Source: Stictocephala bisonia (Eukaryota; Arthropoda; Insecta; Hemiptera; Membracidae). Taken from it: DNA of 64,000 nt. The stretch is taken from NCBI GenBank assembly GCA_035578905.1, contig JAQJVL010002179.1, positions 52,509 to 116,508 on the forward strand. The letters are read 5' to 3'. Under the pieces are notes generated by a model, which ran no database searches, had not been told where the DNA came from, and was given only the letters and a program-made list of their open reading frames with translations. Below, piece by piece: positions 32,751-45,638 of this stretch. Position numbers and translations under genes: made by a program. Within the stretch, counting starts at the first letter, position 1, and each line of letters begins with the position of its first letter.

Positions 32751-35700
32751 GCATTTTAATAAAACTGTTAAAGTTTTCTAGAAAATATGAAAACTATTTA
32801 TAATACAAAGCAAAATTTTGAAGAATACTTTAAAAATTATCCAATTATTATTGATGTGATTAGCATTACTGCTATTGGAAAATCTGCAGTAGTTTTATGC
32901 ACGTTCTGTTTGCTTAACCTTACTATAAACATTTTTATCACATATATAGTGAAGCAAACTCTTATTTTTAAACATTATGTCTCTTATTTAGGTAACTCTT
33001 CAACACAAAAATCATTAATTCTGTTAGTTGTTGAATCTAACATAATTCTTGTATTTATAGTAATATTAGATTTATATAAGTATTTTTTGCGTATAATTTC
33101 CAAACTCTTTCGTGTTATCTATAAAATTCGTTTTCAATTGTTACTATAAAATGTAGTTTATTATTTGTTGTTAGTTGACATGTTTGGCTCAATACACGTA
33201 ATTATTAAATATTTTCTTATCAATTAAGTCTGGTAAATTATGATTGATTACGCTCTGCCAATAGTGTAAGGGAAGGTTGTGATGTCCAATATAAAAGAAG
33301 AAGGAATGTATTCATGTTAAACAATTGTTCATTCATAGTTCATCAGCAACAGCCACAAGCTGATGTCGCTTTCAAAAATAGCATAAGCATAGTCGAAAAC
33401 AAACCATAAACTCTTATGATTTTGCGCTTAACTTTCTTTTTACTATGTACATCAATTTCTGTTAGTTACTTTTTATCAGTTTACAATGCAAGCATAATTA
33501 GGCAAAACTAAATCGTGAATAATTGGACTTGGTTATTAAAAATCAGTATTTTAATGGATAAGTTGTTTAGCAGAAACCTTGAAACTTTATTTTTTTAAAT
33601 TTCTGTTTCTTTATTTTTCAAAATAAATAAATAAATTATTAAATAGGGAAGTATTTCAGTATTAGAAGGTTTTTTAAATTTATCCGTTCACATTTTGCAT
33701 ATAGTACTAAATAGGTTGGTAAATAATAGTCTAAGCAATTTATTTTTCCTCATATTCTTGTGATTTGTTAAATTCCATGTTATAACTTGGTGAGTGTGAA
33801 CAATTTATTGTTTACTTATTTACAGCCTTTTTTAGTCATTGAGACACACCTGAATATTATGATGTATGTATCGTACACATGGATCGTACACACAATGGAA
33901 CTACACATATTTCTGTAATATACTTCATTCCCACCAGTCAGTGTATTTCAGTCAGAACTCACACTGGGTTCAGTGCACACTTCCACTTCAGTGACGTCAC
34001 ACTCATCCCTTCATTGTTGCCACCTCACTCCAGTCTAAAATATCCTTACAATGCATCCCATACTGTATTACTAACCGTTTCTTAGGTTACGAGAAGGTCT
34101 TACACGACAAAAACAGTTTTATTTTAACGAAAATTTCTCTGAGTTAAAATATCACGATACTTTTTATGTAAATATATTTATTGTTTAAGTATTTTATCAG
34201 ACAAAAAAATCTTTTTAGTTAAAATCTTTGATATCTAAAATAATAATAATTAGTACTGAAATGTGATAAAAATGTAATCTAAAACCAAAGAAAATCGTTA
34301 TGTAAGACTTAGATATAGTTTCCTTAATTGTAAGAGAATAATTGTATAAAATGAATATAATATTATACGCCTATATACACCTAATTAAAAACTTACAATC
34401 TACTGAGGCCTCACCCCATCTTCCACGACTGATTACTCAGTCTTTGTTCTTAGTTCCAATTAGCTGCAAGTTTCATCTGGCAAATCTCAACGCTACAAAA
34501 CATAGAGCTTGTGTATGCGTTCCCCAAGATTGTCTTTTACAACTGGATTTGTGTAATGTATAATATAGCATTTTGTATGTTGGCTTGTCAAACGTGTCGG
34601 TGACAAAACACTTCTTTTGTTATTATAGATCTAGAAAATTATCGTTTTTCACATTGTCTATAAAGGGTCAGTAGATGACCTAATTATAGACAGATAATAC
34701 CTCCTTTAAAAAAATCATATAGGAAGTTCAAGGATATAATTAATATATGGGCTGTAATTGTGATACGGTACAATTTATTAAACAAGTAAACGTTACACAA
34801 TAAAAATTTTAACAGCACAAATCAGTAGATATGTTGGTGATTAATATCTGTAAATCACGCTTACCATCCTCAGACCAGAGAACTTTTTATTCATTTAAAA
34901 ATTAAATCCATTTTAAAATCTGTCTTATATTGTTTACAGTTATATATTATAAAATATTTCCATACGTGTCTTTTTTGGCGTTGGATTGTTCGTGATAGTA
35001 TACACAATCACGAACTATTACTTTTTTTTTGATTTTGACAAACACTTATTAAAATTTTACAAAAATATTATAAGCATCTCATTTATGTTGAAGAGCTATG
35101 AATTTAGTGGTCATTAGATATTATTTCCATTTTACGTAGCGGTAATTATTTTCGATAAACTATAGAGATAGTATAAATATCCTGCATTAGATGGTATTGC
35201 TTGACAGCTGTGTTATTTATTAACAATCTTAAGTTTATAGTAGGCCTATATTAGTCGAAGCCATAAGATGAGTTCTCATAACAATGAGACCTGACTTAAT
35301 CACGTGTATGGTTTTGGAAGGGCAGAGTTCAGAATTGTGTCGCTCATTGACGTTTAATACTTATTAAGTTTTTTGTATTAAGTTCTTTTAGTTTTAATTT
35401 TTATTGTGGTATTTTACTTCAGATGCAATTTTAAGAAATATATTAACTTTGTTATTTTCATTGTTATAGCATTACTATAAATTACGTAGTAATAAACATA
35501 CAAAGCAAGCCAAAGCCCAATAATATCAAATGAACTGTTGACGATAAGAGGTATGCAAAATTTACGAGTTTAGGTATTGGCTAAAAATGAATAAATAATC
35601 AAACATATTTCAGTACTTCTATAAAATTATTGCTTACAAACTTGAAGTAGAGAATGTCGGTTTTTTCGGAAATTATATTTTAATGTAATGTAATAATGTA

Positions 35701-36160
35701 AAAACAGATTCAAAGTAATTAATTTTAAACTATGGATTCTACAATACTTAATATTTTCTACATTTTAAAATAATTCTTTTAGTAAAAAGAATAATTTTTT
35801 TTATAATATAACGTGTCATTGTAATAATTGATTTATTACTGCATGTAGTCTTCAGTTTTAAATTATATGAACAGTTTCGTTCAAGAAGCGATAAAACTAC
35901 ATAGCAACCAGACTGGAACTGATGCAATTCCAAGAAGGGGTTGCTTCTGGACGTTGGTCAATTGAATATTGATGGATTTAACTGATTATACTCATCGTAT
36001 GCTGTAATGGTTGATTGATAGTTACAAAACTACTCAACCTTAGTGTTTGTGGGTAGATATAATTTTATCAATAATCATAATATTAGCATTATTTTATTGT
36101 ACTGTTATATATGTATTTTATATTTATACTTTATTTTTGGGATTAACTGAGATCAACATT
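32751..36160. other. AT-rich DNA, no supported gene
   Basis: It holds a 120-codon hydrophobic ORF (32787-33149, plus) that I cannot relate to any family and that may be chance in AT-rich DNA. A small perfect hairpin GTTCGTGAT/ATCACGAAC lies at about 34989-35016. Parts around 35285-35335 and 35895-35970 are weak dispersed repeats. Nothing else was recognised. Confidence 0.5.
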
Positions 36161-36199
36161 GAATCATCACAACGAATATTGAAATCGTAAAAGATAGGT

Positions 36200-36360
36200 T
36201 TCAAAGAACGTGGCGCACAAAGAGACACCATTCAAGTTTTGAGTTGGTGGACCACGTAAATGAAACCTCTCGGGGGGGGGGGGATGATAGCAAAGACTGA
36301 GCAAGCAGTGATTGATAGTGGACATGTTTGTGCCATATAACAATAGATTGTGTGCTTTGA
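36200..36360. repeat. Dispersed repeat related to 11310-11440
   Basis: GAGTTGGTGGACCACGTAAATGAAACC, a G run, and AGCAAGCAGTGATTGATAGTGGAC match the tail of composite satellite unit 2. This shows that the tail also exists outside the satellite. Confidence 0.65.
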
Positions 36361-37671
36361 AACAAGTTTTTGTACCAAGCATACTGTTAACAAGAATGTG
36401 CATACTGTGTTGGTTAATGTATATTGATTCTATATAACTACTTAAGTCATAATTGAAATATTATGAATTTATGAAGGGTGGAAAAAATATGGAAACACTT
36501 TTAGAATAACGTAATTCTTTGTCATATACCATTAGATAATTGAATTTCTTTTGCCTAATTGTGTTCCATAAAGTATTATTTTTTTATCATAATAACTGAA
36601 TTAAAACCGTTAAATAGTGGAGAAATAATATTGTTCAAATTACTAACTTTGAAATTAAAGTGAATTCAACTCTGGAAAGGATAAAACGGTTTGCGGAAAT
36701 TGATTTCTCTCGAATAGACCTTTTATTTGATATCAAACTCGACCTAGGATTACAATGAAGATTTTCGTTCAACTACTTGTGGGCCGTCCCCCAGAAAAGA
36801 TAAATATCACTAATGGTGTCAAAAAGTATGTTCTTGTAACCATGATCATGTACAAGATTTTACTTTTATAAGTGAGGTCACACAAAAGTTATGAAAGCGT
36901 TTCCATATTGTTTTCCATTTGTGTATCCATACGTGTACATTCAAAGGAAGACAATTATTAAAAATATGAAACTATTAGACTATAAATGTAAACACTATTG
37001 GATAGTTAAAGAAAAATGGAATAGTAATAGTATTTAGGATTGATTCTAGAGAGTTGACAAATATGAAGGTTTGGAGTATAAGGTCGTCGATGTGGAAATG
37101 TGCACTGAACCCCAAGGGCTTATGTCTTATGGTTCAAGAACCTCTCACAGGTGCGCGCAGTAAATAGATTACAATAAGTTTTTAATGACCTCACGCACAT
37201 ACTTCATATAATTGAGTTTCATTAAAAGGAATAAATAATATTAATAACATTTTAAGGGAGTTTAATGTTTTCAATTAATACTTTATAGAAAATAATTAAA
37301 ATTGAATACGTTACTTTATTTACACATGTATTATTTAAGATAACGTTAGATTCTGTAACGTATACCACAAATTCCTGACTTACAAAACGAAAGCTTAAAA
37401 TAAATGTTTATATTAGAATAATTATACCTGAAATAATAGGATTAATGAAACACGATAAATGTGTGGGCTTTTCTCAGTTTATACTTACGTAAAATCAAAT
37501 TGCAATTGTTAGAATTTGAATTTACGTAGGGTTTTTAATCGAAATTACAGTACAGAAATCGATATAAACTAATAAGATTGTAGGAGTACTATTTTTAAAG
37601 CAATTAATTAATTATTTAGTTTATTTAAATATAGTTTGAAAAATATAAGCTGCTGGCTTCTCGATGTTTAA

Positions 37672-37675
<4 letters not shown>
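36361..37675. other. AT-rich spacer, no gene seen
   Basis: No recognisable gene or clear repeat in this stretch. Confidence 0.5.
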
Positions 37676-37730
<55 letters not shown>

Positions 37731-38172
37731 CCCCCTAACACTGTTGCGTCAATGTTAAAGAAATTTCCTAACACTGTGGCGTCAGTTTACATTGTGGCGT
37801 CAAGTATACGACGCCATAATGTAATCCCATTATAGTTTGGAAGTACGTTAAAATAAAAATACTCAAAAATAGTCATTTTGTAGAGTTAAAAATGTTGATT
37901 AAAGTGGTATGAGTTTAATTGTACTTAGTCAACGCAATATTATTTAATTTAAAAATTAAATTTTGCCGTGTGACGTCGCAATGTGGGTCGATTAAAAAAT
38001 CGTATACAATTTGAAGTTCAAGCAGCTGCCGCGGGGAGCGTTGGTGTCAACCGGTGTATATTAATATACGCGTATTTACCACTATGGCGTCACTGTTCTC
38101 TGCTATCATTCTAGCGTCACCAAGTTTGACAACGTCGCACTTGGCGGGTAATCGTGTATACTACAATACGGC
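37676..38172 (+). repeat. Element with (AT)n end and many GTGGCGTCA-like motifs, copy 1
   Basis: A (TA)n run at 37676-37729 is followed by about 440 bp that contains at least seven variants of CACTGTGGCGTCA in both orientations: CACTGTTGCGTCA, CACTGTGGCGTCA, CATTGTGGCGTCA, GACGCCATAATGT, GACGTCGCAATGT, CACTATGGCGTCA, CTAGCGTCACC. A related element in opposite orientation, also ending in (TA)n, is at 53770-54142. Confidence 0.75.
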
Positions 38173-38589
38173 ATGAGTGAATCAGAACCTTGTACAGCAG
38201 GTCGGTCGGTAGGTGGGCGTGTGTTGTGAACCAGGCCGTAGATAATTACTTAGCTACTGGCAAATGGATTATATTACTTCAGTTCTTATTGATGTATACT
38301 CCAATTACAATTTAGTTTTAAAAAGCTATTATTTAGGTTAAATTAGGGCCAAATTTTACATTCTTACCCAAACTTACAAATTAAAAAAAAAGTTCTAGAG
38401 ATAAATACATGTACTGAAAAAGTAAAATAATTTGCATGTGTTCTTCGATATATGATTCAGATTACGGGTGTATTGTTTCTTTACTGTCATATTGACTTAC
38501 TATAAGCTAGATTTATTTGAATTCGATTTAGGTTTATGGGCATAGATCTCTGTTTAAATTTGGACTAACCATCCATATTTATTATTACA

Positions 38590-39310
38590 CTTTGATTTTT
38601 AATTATGGACACACCTTTCGACTTTGCATTCCAATACTGTACATTAGTAATGTAGCTCTCCCGTCTGGACACACGTGCAGTAAAAATAAGCCTTCCGTAC
38701 ACCCGTATGCGTACCGTAATAGTGGGTTTCGCTCCTACACCCATATACACTTGGTGATAATGGCCATCCCTCCTACCCCTTCACGTAAATACACGTATGG
38801 TTTTTACCCTTCTGCTATCCCATACTCGTACGGTGGTATTGACCCACACGCCCTCTCATACAGTATTGACCTACCCACAGTCCCATGCATGTATAGTAGT
38901 ATTGAATCATCCACCCACACATATACGTACAGTGATATTCACCTTCCAATCCTCAAATACAAGTACAGTGGATATGACCAACCCATCTAGCCATACAAGT
39001 ATAGTGGTATTGAACCAACCACCCACACATATACTATAGTGATACTGACCATCCACCCACCGATACAAGCCTAGTGGTATTGCCCCACCCAGCATACCAT
39101 GCACGTACAGCGGTATTGAACCACTAACCCATACAGTACTATTAACCCTCCCACCCTCCCATACTCGTTCTGTTGTACTCACCCACCCACACTAACACGT
39201 ACAGTGCTACTGTCCCACCCACAAGTACTGTACGTGTGTGGAAGAGTGGGTGGGTCAGTACATCTCTACGTATAAGGGAGGGTAGGTGGATCATTACTAC
39301 TGTATTTGTT
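38590..39310. repeat. Degenerate array of about 35-bp CCACCCACACATACA-type units
   Basis: Repeated blocks of the form ATACAnGTAnAGTGGTATTGACC followed by CCACCCACC fill the segment; from 39225 the same motif appears in reverse (GTGGAAGAGTGGGTGGG). The open frames of up to 132 codons here are by-products of the low-complexity sequence. Its composition resembles the satellites at 57.6-60 kb. Confidence 0.8.
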
Positions 39311-39689
39311 TAGGTGGGCGGATAGGTCTGTCACTGAGATGTCACTGTACGTTACTTGGACTTACTACTTGGATGTGCCACTAAATTACCCATTCATCCA
39401 TACACGAACAGAGGTGATGAACCTTCCACCCACCAACACATACTGTATAAAAGGATTACGGAGTATAACTATCATGTTGAGTTATCAATCCCTGTCCTTT
39501 TTCTTTCTTATTGACTTTATGTCTTGGTCTGCACTTCATTTGTTTATTGAATACTGCTTACATGTTTGTTACATTTAGTATAGTTCTTTCTTGTTACTGA
39601 CTCTTATCCACAGCTCATATACTGTATTATAAGGTTCATTGGTCGTTAATTTAAGTTACACTCTTAGCCTTTGACATTCCTGAAATGAA

Positions 39690-39795
39690 ATGAAATAAAA
39701 TGAAGTGAAGTGAAGTAAAATGAAGTGAAGTGAAAAATTCCTATATTTTGGGATGAATTTAAGACTAATAGTCCTCTCTACCACTTAACCACTAT
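39690..39795 (-). mobile_element. Retroelement 3' tail fragment with (GAAGT)n microsatellite
   Basis: The run of GAAATGAAATGAAATAAAAT and GAAGTGAAGT units, then GACTAATAGTCCTCTCTACCACTTAACC, is the reverse complement of the same 3' tail family seen at 905-1000 and 30920-31090. Confidence 0.55.
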
Positions 39796-41070
39796 ACGTC
39801 ATTAATGTTTAGTTTTTATTATTGACCGTAGTTATTTAATCAGTTTGAGGTTTTATAGCATATTAAACTAACTGGGTTTGATGTATTTTATCAATTATGC
39901 TTCTTAAATACTGAATTGTATACTATATTTTACATTATATGTCCTATGAATTTTCCAATTGATGACAGAATCTTGTCATAAAAAAAATCATACTGATCGT
40001 GACGGGCACATATCACATCTTGGTAGTCTAAGATGGCCAATAACACACACACGTTGGGAGGCACATTGCCATACATTAGGAACCCATTTGTTGTAATGAA
40101 ATTAATGGTATAAACGAGCTTTAAAGAATATTCATTCATGTGAACCCATCAGCTTTTCACACTATACAAAACTTTTTATTGTAGAGTGCGTTAATTCCTT
40201 TAGTATTTTTTGGCATGTTATGGGGAAGTCAGGTGTGCATGTATTATCAATCTTGTGGCTAAATATCATGAATCCACGACGTCAGACGCTTGCTTCCGCT
40301 GGTCTTATCAACAGCACGTCCAATCTTATCAACACATGTCTCCTGCCTACTGTCAACATCACCAGCAGTTCAGACTATCTTAAATCATCACCACCTAGTC
40401 TGCTTTAGTGATTATTAGATTTAGCATGACTTCTTGTACAGTTTGACTGACCAACGTTGCCAAGGTCTTTTTAATGATAATTAGCTAATAAAGTCAAATA
40501 TTATAAAGTTGTATGTTATTTAAATGTCAATGCCTATAGTTATATAAATAACGGGTTGGGATTACAATTGTGGAATAGAACTAATGGAAGCATACATATA
40601 TATTATTACTACCAAGCCATAAATTTATTTATAAATAAATCGATATCTTAAGAAGGTTTCAGTAAAATGAAAATAAATATATAAAAAATTAAACTTAGCT
40701 CTTTATCAATAACTATACGAGTTCTGTGTATTAACAATAGTCTTGTGAGATCTAAAGATCCGGCGGGCATAGATTTTTTTGTAAAATTAACGTAATAATC
40801 TAAAGCTCACAGTACTAGCTTTATAAATGTAATGTTGTTATTTATATATTGGCTTAGAAGCAAAATTATAAACGAGTGGTAATTGTTCTGTATTATTAAA
40901 ATCACATTTTAATTACGCGGGAAAATATAGATTTGAATATGTACTTTATGTATCTGAAATTGCCAAGCAAACGCTACTGTATACACAACCCTATAGTAGA
41001 CCAAAGATAAGAATTTGATTTTCCGGTCTACAAAAATATAAAAGAAATTGACCAGTATAAAGAAAGAATC
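39796..41070. other. AT-rich spacer, no gene seen
   Basis: No recognisable gene or strong repeat in this stretch. Confidence 0.5.
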
Positions 41071-41071
41071 C

Positions 41072-41180
41072 CTGACACAGGAGCGCCTCTTACATGGCTG
41101 AGAGGTTGTCATAAATAATTTTCGCTAGGGGTGCGACTCAGGAGTGCCTCCGAAAAGGGGTGGAGAGGCGCTCCTGTGTC
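41072..41180. repeat. Short inverted repeat with AGGAGCGCCTC ends
   Basis: ACACAGGAGCGCCTCT at about 41076-41091 is inverted as AGAGGCGCTCCTGTGT at about 41164-41179, and TGCGACTCAGGAGTGCCTCC lies between. A similar set of GGAGCGCCTC/GACGCTCC hairpins is at 43470-43590. These may be ends of a small DNA element. Confidence 0.6.
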
Positions 41181-42089
41181 GCACCTAAAACTACCTGTCC
41201 TGGGCACTCTACCTGCTATCGAGCTCAGCTCGCGGGACCTCCTAAATACCTACCAATCTAATATCACAACGGCTACTAGCATAGTGACTTTGTTAAGTGC
41301 ACTGCATATTTTGTAGGAGTAAGTGTAACATTGATTCTGTAAGGGGTTATATTAAAAGACCAATCAAAATTATTAATGTACTGTGATAAGTATTCTTAAT
41401 AATGTTTCATTTAATTTAAATTAATAATTGGTTAAACTATTGCGGACTTGTTTTAAAACAAGTGTGTAACCGTACAGATAAAATACATCCAAGCTTGTAC
41501 CACATCAATTCCCGAAGACTAATATAATTATGTATACATAGTCATTTTTTTTTTTTAATTATAAACTTGATACGATTTAGTTTTATGTTAAAGGAACACG
41601 TAGGCACTCTTCCTTTGCTCATGACTTGCCCCTTTAACCCATTTAACCCATGAGTATTCATTATGAAATATTAACCATAGTTTATACAAATTCGTAAAAG
41701 CCAAACAGTAGTTTTTTAAATTATATTAATTTAATTACTCGGCAAGTTGTTTCAATGAAATTAAAGAGTTACAAATAAGGCCATTAACTACAAATAGGCC
41801 TGTAAATAACAAATATGATTTCTAAATTTTAACACTTAATAATTTGTATAACATTCTAAAATAATAAATATACATTTAAATGTAAACTAAATAATTTGGG
41901 TTACACTTAATAATATTTAAAACTTAGATATACAAAAAAGAAATACTTAAACTCAAACAAACAATACTATTTACACTCAGTCTGTAGGCTACAATATTCT
42001 AAAACATAAAAAATATGGAAATTCAAACGAAGAGATATCTCACTTATTGTGCAAGGCTTAAATAACAATCATTTATGTGAAGAAAATTC
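41181..42089. other. AT-rich spacer, no gene seen
   Basis: AT-rich DNA upstream of the LINE relic. Its right end (42030-42089) may still belong to that LINE, but I cannot follow the frame. Confidence 0.4.
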
Positions 42090-42780
42090 CCATATTGTTA
42101 TCAAATGGTGTTCAGAAAATAAATTAACAATAAAACATAAGCTATAGTATTTTCGTTGAATAAAAAAGTAAATAAATAAAAATAAAGAACTGAAATTCTT
42201 AGGAGTAAAGATTGACTTATATATTACCTGGAACGCCCATACTGATTATGTATAAACAATATTCAATAGGAATTCTTGCTCAATGTAGAATTTAAAATCA
42301 TTTAAAAACAGATATTTCATTATTATTATACCATTCATTCATCCATAGCCACTTATCTTACTGCACTCTACTTTGGGGTAATAGTCCTGGTACTTTTAAA
42401 ATCTGTAAATTACAAAGAAATACCTTAAGAATAATAAAAAAAAAAACATTCCCCAAAAGGCAAGCTGCAAACCATTATTTAGAGTACCTTATATTACGTC
42501 ATTACTTATTTTATATATTTCAAATAAAATATTTAAAAATTTTATAATTTAAAACATTATGCATAACTACTCTATAAAAAACAAAGACAATATAAGAAGA
42601 AATTATTTTACAAATTATAAATTCATACATATTTTTGAAAACAATTCAATCAAAATATTTAATAAATTACCAATACATATAAGAATTCTGAAAGAAGATG
42701 CTTTCAAGAAAACATTTAAAAATTACACGACCATAAATTGTTTATATCGAATTGAATATTTTAAATTTCAAGAACTATAA
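42090..42780 (+). pseudogene. Decayed non-LTR retrotransposon ORF2, RT thumb to C-terminus
   Basis: In successive frames the segment reads IKWCSENKLTI, then ELKFLGVKIDLYITWNAHTD (the fLG..iD..LtW..Hi block), then HSHLSYCTLLWGNSPGTFKI and KLQRNTLRII. It ends in an open piece at 42559-42780 with HNYSIKNKDNIRRNYF and IKIFNKLPIHIRIL, typical of the C-terminus of Jockey-like LINE ORF2. Stops and at least one frameshift separate the pieces. A 3' UTR follows, ending in AATAAATATTATTATTAT at about 42885-42901, probably the 3' end. The catalytic core is not preserved. Confidence 0.75.
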
Positions 42781-42963
42781 GAATAATATGAACTATTTTT
42801 TCTTCTTTATTAAAATTTTTTAATTTATATTAATTTACTATTTTATATATTGTATGTTTAATACTGTTTTATTAAGTGAAGACAATAAATATTATTATTA
42901 TACAGTCCTGGATCCTAAAACCTCTGTCTCGTATATGATTATGAGTAATACATATGTTACAGA

Positions 42964-42997
<34 letters not shown>

Positions 42998-42998
42998 C
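42964..42998. repeat. (CA)n microsatellite
   Basis: CACACA run of about 17 units just downstream of the LINE relic. Confidence 0.9.
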
Positions 42999-43469
42999 TT
43001 ATTACTTTGTTTAACCAATTTCAATTATTTAATAGCTATTGTTCAAATGACTACATTATTGACGGTTCAACCTGCTTAGCGTAGATTTAATAGAAAGAAC
43101 TGTGAAAAATAGTTACTTAGGAATACGTCAAACGCCATCCAATCCACGATTTTACATCTTCTACAATGCACCTTTTCTATGACTTAGAAGCGTGTCAATG
43201 AATCGGACCATAACAGCTTATTTTAATATAGATTATATTTAAAATTTCAATAACTGAAGGCTTTTTTATTTCTAAAGTAATTTGAAGTGTAACATTTGCT
43301 AACATACCCGGAAATCGAACCCCGGATCATGTGTAAATACTGTAACACGTATTTTAATAAACATATGTATCGCTTACAGTTAGATTGCTCTCAAGTTAAA
43401 CACAATCTCACCGTAGATTTCAAGACCCCTTAGTTTTTGAATCCTTGTCAAACCCTTGTCACACTGGAC

Positions 43470-43592
43470 CCGCGAGGGTACGGCAGTGGAGCGCCTCAAG
43501 GTCAGACGCTCCACTGTCGCAGTTGTGCTATTTCTTGGCTGATAGTTTTATTAGTTTTTGCCAGGCGCTCCACTGTCACTCGCCCATAAAGA
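43470..43592. repeat. GC-rich hairpin cluster with GGAGCGCCTC motif
   Basis: GGCAGTGGAGCGCCTC, GACGCTCCACTGTCGC and CCAGGCGCTCCACTGTCAC form alternative hairpins within 120 bp. Related to the inverted repeat at 41072-41180. Function unknown. Confidence 0.55.
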
Positions 43593-44617
43593 AACTGAGG
43601 TCGTTAATACTAAAGTACTATTGAGTATTAACGACGTAAAAGTCATAAAGGAACTATTAGTGAACAATAAATGAAACCATATCTACGGAAAAGTATTCGA
43701 CAATTATTCAACTATTAGCGTACATAAAAGCTAATCACGCAAAATTTGTTTATGTTAGGTTACATTGCATAAATAAAACTGTTCTTAATATCGTAATACA
43801 AAACATTTGGGGATTCTTTTTAATTGCAAGAATTACAAACCAACACAGGCCATATTCATATACCTAAAAATCGTTATAAACATAAAATGTATAAATGTAT
43901 TAAGATCAATACCAAATAGAATAAAATATAATTTTAAGCATCTATATTTAAAAATACCCGTATATAACAGCATTATCTTCGTTCCTATCCAAATAATAAA
44001 ATAATCTGTTACAACAAGTTTATAAAGAACATTTTAGAACAATTTAGCAAGTAATACGCAATTTCCTCTTTCACTGACTACCCTCCTAACCGGCAACTAT
44101 AAGACAAAACAACTAAAACTTTTGATGATTCTACCTTATAAACATAGTACGTTATCCATCAATCGTAATGTGTAAAAACATTATTATTTTTTTACGTCAA
44201 ATTATAATTTTACAAGTTTAAAGAACAATAATAAAAGGCAAGTAAAACTGAGTAGAATATTAACGGAATAAGGGAACGTTAATATAACTTTCACCCCAAT
44301 ATGATTGGGGTGGACGCTGTTTTCCAACTGATATAAGATATATAACTAATGGTCAGATAACACTATGAACAAGTAGTTAATATGTCTTCTTCAAAAGTAA
44401 TGCCAATTGTTTATAATTACTTTATATAACAAGGTCACGTTCCTTCTTCATTTATAATACGACTATGGTATAAATTATATATAAATCTTATAAATAATTC
44501 TATAACGAGCCCTATCAACAAAATCAATATTAAATAGATAGATAAAATACAATACATAAGTTTTTTAGTATGAACGACGTAAAAGTCATAAAGGTATGAT
44601 TAGTGAACAATAAGTCA
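43593..44617. other. AT-rich DNA with a short direct repeat, no gene seen
   Basis: ACGACGTAAAAGTCATAAAG followed by ATTAGTGAACAATAA occurs at about 43631 and again at about 44575, just before the TIR element. A 20-bp hairpin (CACCCCAAT/ATTGGGGTG) lies at about 44292. No recognisable gene. Confidence 0.5.
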
Positions 44618-45341
44618 CGTCGCACATTGGATCCACTCAGTTCAGTTTGTTCAGTTCAGTCACTTCCGCCAAAAATCTAAAACCATTTATTAAAATGTAG
44701 ACTTGCACACATGATCTGTTCTGTCCGTTCAGTTCAGTCCGCTTCGTCCGTACCAGCCACTTATCGCTTCGCGAGCGATTTTTGACGGAAGGATGGAGTA
44801 CAGATGGTCTAGGCGTAGACAGAAGTATTTTGAGTGAAACTGGTAGGTCTGACATATATTGTGCTGTGATTAAAGATGAGTTTTAATGATCTATGATCCA
44901 TTGTTATGTAATAGTTCCATAAACTTTTCGTAACTCATACGAAAAAATCTTTCATTGCCATTTTCAGACTTGGAAAATGCATATTATACTCTTCCTCACA
45001 ATCCCGTGTGGCAAACTATGCACCCAAATTCTTAATTTTATTTCTTTGATACTTGATCATCCTCTTCCGCATCTAGTGCCAAAGCTATAACAGCAGTTTT
45101 TTCATCACTACTGCTGGAACTCATAGCAAATCACACAAATGGAAGCCGACACAAAGAATTTACACGTGAACAATAATAACATAATAACATTGTCTGTCGT
45201 CTACTGACCGGTTGGCGCATGAAATAAACGACTGACCTGAGTGGACTGAACTGACGCAGTGTGTGGGAAAACTGCCGGAACTGAGCTGACTGACCTGAGC
45301 AGAGCTGGGCGGACTGAATTGAGCGGATTCAGTGTGCGACG
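44618..45341. mobile_element. TIR element with TTCAGT subterminal repeats (hAT-like, tentative)
   Basis: The left end CGTCGCACATTGGATCCACT is inverted at the right end as AGCGGATTCAGTGTGCGACG. The subterminal regions hold many copies of TTCAGTTCAGT, TCCGT and the palindrome TCGCTTCGCGAGCGA. No transposase is visible. A second segment, 45372-45640, repeats about 240 bp of the left part (ATCTAAAAC, CCGTTCAGTTCAGTC, GCTTCGCGAGCGATTTTTGA) in direct orientation, so a second, truncated copy lies directly beside it. Superfamily is uncertain. Confidence 0.6.
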
Positions 45342-45371
45342 CGCCAAAAGAAAACCAAGTAGAACGTTTGG

Positions 45372-45638
45372 GCACGTGGCACACTGGATCCACTCAGGTC
45401 AGTCACTCTGCAAAAAATCTAAAACAATGTATCAAATGTAGAGCTGCACACATGATCCGTTTCGTCCGTTCAGTTCAGTCTGCTCCGTCCGCCTCAGCCA
45501 CTTTTCGCTTCGCGAGCGATTTTTGACGGAAACGACGGAAGGACGGAGGTGCCACGCATGCGCGTATTACAGATGGTCTAGGTCTAAACAGAAGTGTTTT
45601 GAGTGATCTGACATATGTGCGTAGTGCTGTGACTATAG
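45372..45638 (+). repeat. Direct copy of the left part of the 44618-45341 element
   Basis: It starts GGCACGTGGCACACTGGATC and follows 44618-44880 through the GCGAGCGATTTTTGACGGAA block to GATCTGACATATGTG. It ends where a LINE fragment begins. Confidence 0.8.

Noticed and set aside
38592..39182. Open frames of 80-132 codons on both strands
   Set aside because: They lie wholly inside the degenerate CCACCCACACATACA array; their Tyr/Pro/His/Thr repeats follow from the DNA repeat and occur in several frames at once.
43270..43350. tRNA-like B box (GGGGTTCGATTTCCGGG on the minus strand)
   Set aside because: Only a T-arm-like half is visible; no A box or acceptor stem partner could be found, so no tRNA gene is called.
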